Shown one piece after another: positions 41,929 through 47,893 of a stretch of 47,893 bases of DNA (positions are counted from its first letter, which is position 1; every line of letters begins with the position of its first letter). This stretch comes from an uncultured Clostridia bacterium. GTDB taxonomy: Bacteria; Bacillota; Clostridia; TANB77; CAG-508. The notes under the pieces are model-generated. The model was not told the DNA's origin, did no database searches, and saw only the letters and a program-made list of their open reading frames with translations. Location of the stretch: assembly GCA_947588635.1 (NCBI GenBank), contig CANPYN010000004.1, positions 1-47,893 of the forward strand, read 5' to 3'. A program made the translations under genes and the position numbers.

Positions 41929-42765
41929 TTATTGTAATGCTTTTTTTATTTTTATTATATTATCTAATGTTTGCATATAACCTTCTTTGTAGCAAAATTC
42001 TAGTTTGCTTATACTAAAAGGTTTTACATCTCTTAAATCAATTTCCACTACATAGTCACTTGCCTTTATAGATTCTTTAATTAAATTTTCTGTCATTATA
42101 TCCAAAGATTTCATGGCTATATTATATATTGTATTTTGTTTTCTTGGTGTTCTGAATTTAAATTTTATTGATATTACTTTATCTACTCCCAACTTTCTAG
42201 TTTCTTCAGTTGGTAAATTATTAAATATTCCTCCATCCACAAATTGATATTTATTATATTCAAATGGAGCATACATCCCAGGAAATGTTGAACTTGCTCT
42301 TACTGCTTTTCCAATCTCTATATCGTGTATGTATTTCTTGCCCTTTGCATCTTCACAGTTTGTAAATATTATTTCTCTATCTGTTATTAAGTCTGTTGTA
42401 GGAATAGCTATAGGCATTTCCAAATCCTTTATATTTTTTATTTTCTTTATTTTTGCAGCTTCATCAATTGCAAGTTCTATATTACGACTCGAAGTAATTC
42501 CTCCTAATCTTACCCCTCTTACTTCTTTCATCCCATAAAATATATCTTTTGGAGATATTGCCATAACAGATTTTGAAAAATAATTAAATATTTTTATTAT
42601 TTCATCTGTTGTATAACGCATTGCATATAATGCAGCAACCATACTCCCAGCAGATGTTCCACTAACTGCATCTATTTTTATTCCATTTTCTTCAAGTGCC
42701 TTAATAGCTCCAATATGTGCTGCGCCTCTTATTCCTCCACCTGATAAAGCTAATCCTACTTTCAT
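41929..42765 (-). CDS. Patatin-like phospholipase
   Basis: LALSGGGIRGAAHIGAIKAL, GTSAGSMVAALYA, VDGGIFNNLP. Confidence 0.94.
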   Translation of the reverse strand: MKVGLALSGGGIRGAAHIGAIKALEENGIKIDAVSGTSAGSMVAALYAMRYTTDEIIKIFNYFSKSVMAISPKDIFYGMKEVRGVRLGGITSSRNIELAIDEAAKIKKIKNIKDLEMPIAIPTTDLITDREIIFTNCEDAKGKKYIHDIEIGKAVRASSTFPGMYAPFEYNKYQFVDGGIFNNLPTEETRKLGVDKVISIKFKFRTPRKQNTIYNIAMKSLDIMTENLIKESIKASDYVVEIDLRDVKPFSISKLEFCYKEGYMQTLDNIIKIKKALQ

Positions 42766-42806
42766 ATCTACCTCCTGATAAAATAAAGCTTTTACTTTAT
42801 TGTTTA

Positions 42807-42991
42807 ATAAATTGTTGTTTGATTGATGACATTTGTTTAGGCAATAGTTATAACATTTTATATTAATATTTTGGATACCGAGGTAGTGACTTCGTAGGCA
42901 ACATCCCGCGCCAGCATGTGAGGTTAGAAATATTAATATAAAATGTTATAACTATTGCAAAAGAAAAACAATTAAACAAATTACAATTTAT
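42807..42991. repeat. Composite inverted-repeat element with 31-bp perfect inner arms and GC-rich loop
   Basis: GCAATAGTTATAACATTTTATATTAATATTT (42841-42871) / reverse complement (42928-42958); outer TAAATTGTTGTTTGATTG / CAATTAAACAAATTACAATTTA. Confidence 0.9.
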
Positions 42992-43250
42992 ACATATATC
43001 TATCGTAGTTATTATATCAGAAATTTATAAAAATTAACAGTTTTTGCTTTATTTATTTTGTTTTTTGTTATATAATCTTACCAATATTTATTGGGGATAC
43101 TTGAATTTGAAAGATTTTGGATTGAATTAGAATAAAGGAATTTAAATTTATGCCAAATAATTTAATTCAATCTAAATATCAAAAATGAACATATTAATAC
43201 ATTAAAAATATTTGTAGAAAAATTTAATTTAAAATGATTGGAGGTTTTTT

Positions 43251-45659
43251 ATGGAATATAATCATAAAGAAATTGAAAAAAAATGGCAAAATTATTGGGA
43301 TGAAAAACAAACTTTTAAGGCAGTTACTGGTGATAAGAAAAAGCCTTACTATATATTAGTAGAGTTTCCTTATCCTTCTGGAGCAGGACTTCATGTTGGT
43401 CATGTAAGAAGTTATACTGCACAAGATGCTCTTGCTAGAATGAAAAGAATGCAAGGATATAATGTTTTATATCCAATGGGATGGGATGCATTTGGAGCTC
43501 CTGCTGAACAATATGCAATTAAGAATCATATTCATCCAAAAGATGCTGTAAAAGAAAATATTAAGACTTTTAAAGGTCAAATGAAAAATCTAGGTTTTTC
43601 GTTTGATTGGTCTCGTGAATTTTCTACAACAGATCCAGAATATTATAAATGGACACAATGGCAATTCCTACAATTTTATAAACACGGAATGGCATATAAA
43701 GATACAATTCCTGTTAACTGGTGTCCTACTTGTAAATCTGTTTTATCTAATGAGGACTCAGCAGGTGGAGTTTGCGAAAGATGTGGAAGCACTGTTGTTC
43801 AAAAAGAAAAATCACAATGGATGCTTAGAATGAGTGATTATTCAGAAGATTTACTAAAAGGACTTGATGATACTAATTTTGCAGAGAGAGTAAAACTTGG
43901 TCAAATTAATTGGATTGGTAAATCAACTGGCGTTGAATTAGATGTGCAAATCGTTGGTGGAGGACAATTTTCAATTTTTACAACATGTATTGAGACAGTT
44001 TATGGTATTACATTTTTTGTTATTGCTCCAGATGGAAAACTTATAAAAGAATTGATGCCTAGAGTTAAAAACAAAGAAGAAGTTAATAACTATATTAAAG
44101 AAACAGCAAAAAAATCTAGTATGGATAGAACAGAATTAAATAAAGGAAAAACTGGTTGCAAAGTTGAAGGAATTATGGCTATTAATCCTGTTAATGGCAA
44201 AGAAGTTCCTATTTTCTTAGGTGATTTTGTTTTAGGTGACTATGGAACAGGTGCTGTTATGGCTGTACCTAGTCATGACCAAAGGGACTTTGAATATGCT
44301 GTAGAACATAACTTAGAAATGCTTCAGGTTATTGATGGTAGAGATACAAGCAAGAGTGCATTTGAAAAACATGATTATTTAGGTAAAGGATGCAGGCTTA
44401 TAAATTCTGAAGAATTTACCGGTCTTACAGTTGAAGAAGCAAAAGAGGCAATTACTGAAAAGTTAGTTAGCAAAGGAATTGCAAGACGTGTAAATAATTA
44501 TAAAATGAGAGATTGGATATTCTCACGTCAAAGATTTTGGGGAGAACCAATTCCAATGATTTATTGCGAGAAGTGTGGATGGCAACCAATGGATGAAAAG
44601 GATTTACCTTTGCTTCTTCCTGACGTAGCTGAGTATGAACCTACGGAAGATGGGGAAAGCCCACTTGCAAATATTAAGACCTGGGTCAACACTACTTGTC
44701 CACATTGCAAAGGACCTGCAAAAAGAGAAACAGATACTATGCCTAACTGGGCTGGTTCTAGCTGGTATTTTCTAAGATTTATGGATGCTCATAATGATAA
44801 AGAATTCGCTTCAATGGATGCTATGAAATATTGGAACAGAGTTGACTGGTACAATGGAGGAATGGAGCATACTGCAAGACATTTACTATATGCAAGATTT
44901 TGGGTTCAATTTTTATATAACATTGGTTTAGTTCCTAAAAAAGAAATGATATGGACCCGTGTTAGTCATGGTATGGTTTTAGGTTCTAACAACGAAAAAA
45001 TGAGTAAATCTAAGGGAAATGTAATTAATCCAGATGATATAGTACAAGAATATGGTGCAGACACCCTAAGAATTTATGAAATGTTTATGGGAGATTACAC
45101 TCAAGATGCTCCTTGGAGTACAGATTCTTTAAGAGGTTGTAAGCGTTTTATAGATAAAGTTATTCGTTTGAAAGATAAAGTTGGAGTTGGAGAAGGATAT
45201 TCTAAAAAATTAGAACCTATAATTCATAAAACTATTAAAAAAGTACAAAATGATTTAACAACAATGGCATATAACACAGCGGTATCAAGCTTAATGATTT
45301 TAGCAAATAGCCTTGATGATGAAAAGAGTATTACAAAAGACGAATATCATTTACTACTTACTTTGCTCAACCCAATTGCTCCTCATATTACAGAAGAATT
45401 AAATGAATCTTTAGGGTTTAAACCAATTTGCGAATCCTCTTGGCCAAAATATGATGAGTCAAAAACAATAGATTCAGAAATAGAAATTCCTATTCAATTA
45501 AATGGTAAAGTAAAAGCTACTATAAAAATAGCTTTAGACAGTGAAGAAGATATTGTAAAAGAAAAAGCTCATAGCGAAGTTGCAAATTTATTAGAAGGAA
45601 AAACTATTGTAAAAGAAATATATGTAAAGAATAAGATTTATAATATAGTAATTAGATAA
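43251..45659 (+). CDS. leuS: Leucyl-tRNA synthetase
   Basis: FPYPSGAGLHVGHVRSYTAQDALARMKRMQGYNVLYPMGWDAFG, KMSKSKGNVINPDD. Confidence 0.98.
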   Translation: MEYNHKEIEKKWQNYWDEKQTFKAVTGDKKKPYYILVEFPYPSGAGLHVGHVRSYTAQDALARMKRMQGYNVLYPMGWDAFGAPAEQYAIKNHIHPKDAVKENIKTFKGQMKNLGFSFDWSREFSTTDPEYYKWTQWQFLQFYKHGMAYKDTIPVNWCPTCKSVLSNEDSAGGVCERCGSTVVQKEKSQWMLRMSDYSEDLLKGLDDTNFAERVKLGQINWIGKSTGVELDVQIVGGGQFSIFTTCIETVYGITFFVIAPDGKLIKELMPRVKNKEEVNNYIKETAKKSSMDRTELNKGKTGCKVEGIMAINPVNGKEVPIFLGDFVLGDYGTGAVMAVPSHDQRDFEYAVEHNLEMLQVIDGRDTSKSAFEKHDYLGKGCRLINSEEFTGLTVEEAKEAITEKLVSKGIARRVNNYKMRDWIFSRQRFWGEPIPMIYCEKCGWQPMDEKDLPLLLPDVAEYEPTEDGESPLANIKTWVNTTCPHCKGPAKRETDTMPNWAGSSWYFLRFMDAHNDKEFASMDAMKYWNRVDWYNGGMEHTARHLLYARFWVQFLYNIGLVPKKEMIWTRVSHGMVLGSNNEKMSKSKGNVINPDDIVQEYGADTLRIYEMFMGDYTQDAPWSTDSLRGCKRFIDKVIRLKDKVGVGEGYSKKLEPIIHKTIKKVQNDLTTMAYNTAVSSLMILANSLDDEKSITKDEYHLLLTLLNPIAPHITEELNESLGFKPICESSWPKYDESKTIDSEIEIPIQLNGKVKATIKIALDSEEDIVKEKAHSEVANLLEGKTIVKEIYVKNKIYNIVIR

Positions 45660-45700
45660 AAATTCTGGCAAAGGAAAAATTTCTTTGCCAGAATTTTATA
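45660..45700 (+). terminator. Intrinsic terminator of leuS
   Basis: AAATTCTGGCAAAGaaaaatttCTTTGCCAGAATTTTAT. Confidence 0.85.
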
Positions 45701-45715
45701 TTTTTTTAAAATATA

Positions 45716-45744
45716 TTGACATTTTAGAACATTTGTTCTAAAAT
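45716..45744 (+). promoter_or_regulatory. Promoter with embedded SOS (LexA)-type box
   Basis: TTGACA-N17-TAAAAT; spacer contains AGAACATTTGTTCT (45726-45739), matching GAAC-N4-GTTC. Confidence 0.7.
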
Positions 45745-45803
45745 TAAACATATTAACACAAAATTAAATTTATATGATATAATAGTTAAGGGAATAATTA
45801 TAT

Positions 45804-46418
45804 ATGTTAGTTGAATTAGATAATTTAATTAATTTTATACAAACTGAATATATTAAATTAACTCAGAAATGGGAAAAAAGTAGTCTTTATATTAGAACTA
45901 ATTTAAAGGATAACCTGATTTGCGATTTACTAGATAATAAACCAATACTTGATTCAATTGTAAATTATAGAGAATTTATAAATCAAAATAATATTCAACT
46001 AGTATTTAATTTGTTGCGTTTTAATACAGAAACTATTAAAATTAATTTTAGAACTAAAGCAAAAAATTCTATTGAACTTAAAATTAATAATTATATAAAA
46101 AAACATGAGAATGGAAAAGTTCCAATTAGTAAATGTTTTAATGATTTATTTGGAATCAGAATAATTAGTTCAGAAAAATTAACTTTTGATATGGTTTCTA
46201 ATCTTATTAAAACTAAATACAGTAATTTGAAATGTATAGATTCATCTAATAATGGATATAAAGCCACCCATATATATTTTAGAAATGGAAATTATGCTTT
46301 TCAATGGGAATTGCAGGTTTGGAATAAGTGTGATGAAATAAATAATATTATTTCACATGAGATATACAAACAAGATTACATTAAATGGGAAATTGAAAAT
46401 AAAGGAGATAAAATATAA
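45804..46418 (+). CDS. RelA/SpoT-type nucleotidyltransferase domain protein, candidate ToxSAS toxin
   Basis: FRTKAKNSIELKINNYIKK, KCFNDLFGIRII, GYKATHIYFRNGNYAFQWELQVW. Confidence 0.8.
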   Translation: MLVELDNLINFIQTEYIKLTQKWEKSSLYIRTNLKDNLICDLLDNKPILDSIVNYREFINQNNIQLVFNLLRFNTETIKINFRTKAKNSIELKINNYIKKHENGKVPISKCFNDLFGIRIISSEKLTFDMVSNLIKTKYSNLKCIDSSNNGYKATHIYFRNGNYAFQWELQVWNKCDEINNIISHEIYKQDYIKWEIENKGDKI

Positions 46419-47167
46419 TGGTAACACATTTTATATTTATGAGTAGTTCATATAATTTAGGTACAAGAATTGCTTTAGATTTTATTGTTTCTTCGCAAGA
46501 AGACATGAAACATAAACTTAAAGAAACTCTAGATAAAATTATTACAGAATGTGGAAACGACGTATCTATTTCAACTCATATGATACAAACTGAAGATAAG
46601 GATTGGGAATCAGTTTGTAAAGCTGACCACTTTTTTAAAGATATTATCGTTATTGATGAAATTAATACTTTTATAGGACTTATTAAACTAGATAGAGAAT
46701 TGGAAGGAGTAGATATTGCAAAATATATACTTTCAAAAATAAAATGTACACAACTAAAATTACAGAAATTAGTTTATCTATGCTTTGCTGATTATTTGTG
46801 TGATACTGATAAAAAATTATTTGAAGATAAAATATATGCTTTTAAATATGGACCAGTTATTAATACAGTATATAAAAAATATAAAAAATATAAATATAAC
46901 CTTATAGATGAGAAAAAGTATGATATAGATACTACTGTTTCAGAAATGCCAGCAAAAAGTAGAATTTTATTTGCTAAAGATGGTACAGAAAAAATAATTA
47001 GTATCGATAATACATTAAAAAAATATGGTAATTTAAGTGCAGCACAATTAGTAGACTTAACTCATAGAAAAAATACTCCATGGAGTATAACACATAAAAG
47101 TAAATTTACAAATTCTACAATAGAACTAGAAATTATTAAACAGTATCATAAATATGAAACACCCTAA
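46418..47167 (+). CDS. Panacea/DUF4065 (SocA-like) domain protein, candidate antitoxin
   Basis: TQLKLQKLVYLCFADYLC, DKIYAFKYGPVINTVYKKYKKY, LSAAQLVDLTHRKNTPWS; ATG overlaps upstream TAA (TAATG). Confidence 0.85.
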   Translation: MVTHFIFMSSSYNLGTRIALDFIVSSQEDMKHKLKETLDKIITECGNDVSISTHMIQTEDKDWESVCKADHFFKDIIVIDEINTFIGLIKLDRELEGVDIAKYILSKIKCTQLKLQKLVYLCFADYLCDTDKKLFEDKIYAFKYGPVINTVYKKYKKYKYNLIDEKKYDIDTTVSEMPAKSRILFAKDGTEKIISIDNTLKKYGNLSAAQLVDLTHRKNTPWSITHKSKFTNSTIELEIIKQYHKYETP

Positions 47168-47188
47168 TTTGGAGAAAAAATTTTTGCT

Positions 47189-47227
47189 AAAAGGGGAAAA
47201 GGGGACGCGTCACTTTTCCCCTTTTTT
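47189..47227. repeat. Palindrome / terminator upstream of second RAYT
   Basis: AAAAGGGGAAAAGgggacgcgtcaCTTTTCCCCTTTT. Confidence 0.75.
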
Positions 47228-47301
47228 AATTACAATATTTAATAATTTTTGTCATTATTAATTGGTAATATATACAATTTACACAGCATTTTCGATAGTC
47301 T

Positions 47302-47893
47302 TTAGCTTAATAAATTATACATTTTGTGCTTCCCTATTTTCATTTTTATACTGATTTTGTAATAAGATAATCCTGTCTTTTCTTTTATTTCTATTATGCA
47401 TTCTCGCAATAATTTTCTATCTTTTTTTATTTCTTCTAATGTTTTGTTATTTTTATTCTGAAATTTTTTTATTATTTCATCATAACTATCTATATCTTCC
47501 ATTACAAAATCCTTAAATGAATATTTGTTTTTATGAACAGACTTAAATTGTTCCAAATAATTTTTGGAACTTCCAAACACTAGACTTAATATATCTTCTT
47601 TTATTTTTCCTTGAATATATTCATTATATGATGAATATTTATATTCACTACAATTATACACTATTTTTGCTTCAACTGGATTATTGTGTATATATGAAAT
47701 GCAATTTAGCAAATATTCCTCAGTATATATAGGTTCACTTACAAATCTATTTCTGAACACAAATCCTACTCTATTTTCCATATAATTATAATAATTCCCG
47801 TATATGGAGTTTATTTTTTTCATAAATCGTGACATCTCTTCTATTTCTTCTGTATAAATTAATAAGTGTGCATGATTATTCATAATACAATAT
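47302..47893 (-). mobile_element. Second RAYT / Y1 transposase, 5' truncated by window edge
   Basis: YCIMNNHAHLLIYTEEIEEMSRFMKKINSIYGNYYN, VFRNRFVSEPIYTEEYLLNCISYIHNNPVEA. Confidence 0.85.

Noticed and set aside
43100-43250. T-box leader upstream of leuS
   Set aside because: An inverted repeat GATTGAATTA/TAATTCAATC is present, but no T-box AGGGTGG-type sequence or specifier arrangement was seen.
1-47893. CRISPR arrays, rRNA or tRNA genes
   Set aside because: No regularly spaced repeats, rRNA signature or recognisable tRNA cloverleaf was noticed by eye; a tRNA scan would be needed to be certain.

Overview
AT-rich 47.9-kb window, probably from an uncultured Firmicutes/Clostridia-type genome. 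It carries mostly housekeeping genes: a pyr cluster (pyrG, D, K, F, C, E), leuS, acpS, exoIII, tatD, lemA, ylbJ, a SpoVB/MurJ-like flippase, LTA synthase-like, AI-2E, an ABC exporter and UDPGP. It also has two giant Cna-B/SdrD-type surface proteins, REP/RAYT-like elements, an orphan Spo0A_C gene and a RelA/SpoT-Panacea toxin-antitoxin pair. The strongest signal: four unrelated conserved genes (ABC ATPase, UDPGP pyrophosphorylase, pyrD, giant adhesin) are each split by one extra C. In all four the frame-0 sequence at the break is NCU/CUU-CGG-N (CTT CGG x3, GCT CGG x1), and skipping the C of CGG (+1) restores a conserved Gly (Leu-Gly or Ala-Gly). In my manual scan, in-frame CGG is otherwise essentially absent from the coding sequence; it occurs only in two atypical small genes. 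I propose that CGG is a hungry or unassigned codon driving programmed +1 frameshifting, analogous to Ty1 CUU-AGG-C and prfB CUU-UGA. Other findings: a LexA-type SOS box inside the promoter of the ToxSAS-Panacea operon, a receiver-less Spo0A DNA-binding protein, and several palindrome/MITE-like repeat families. All protein names come from reading the translations; no database search was run.
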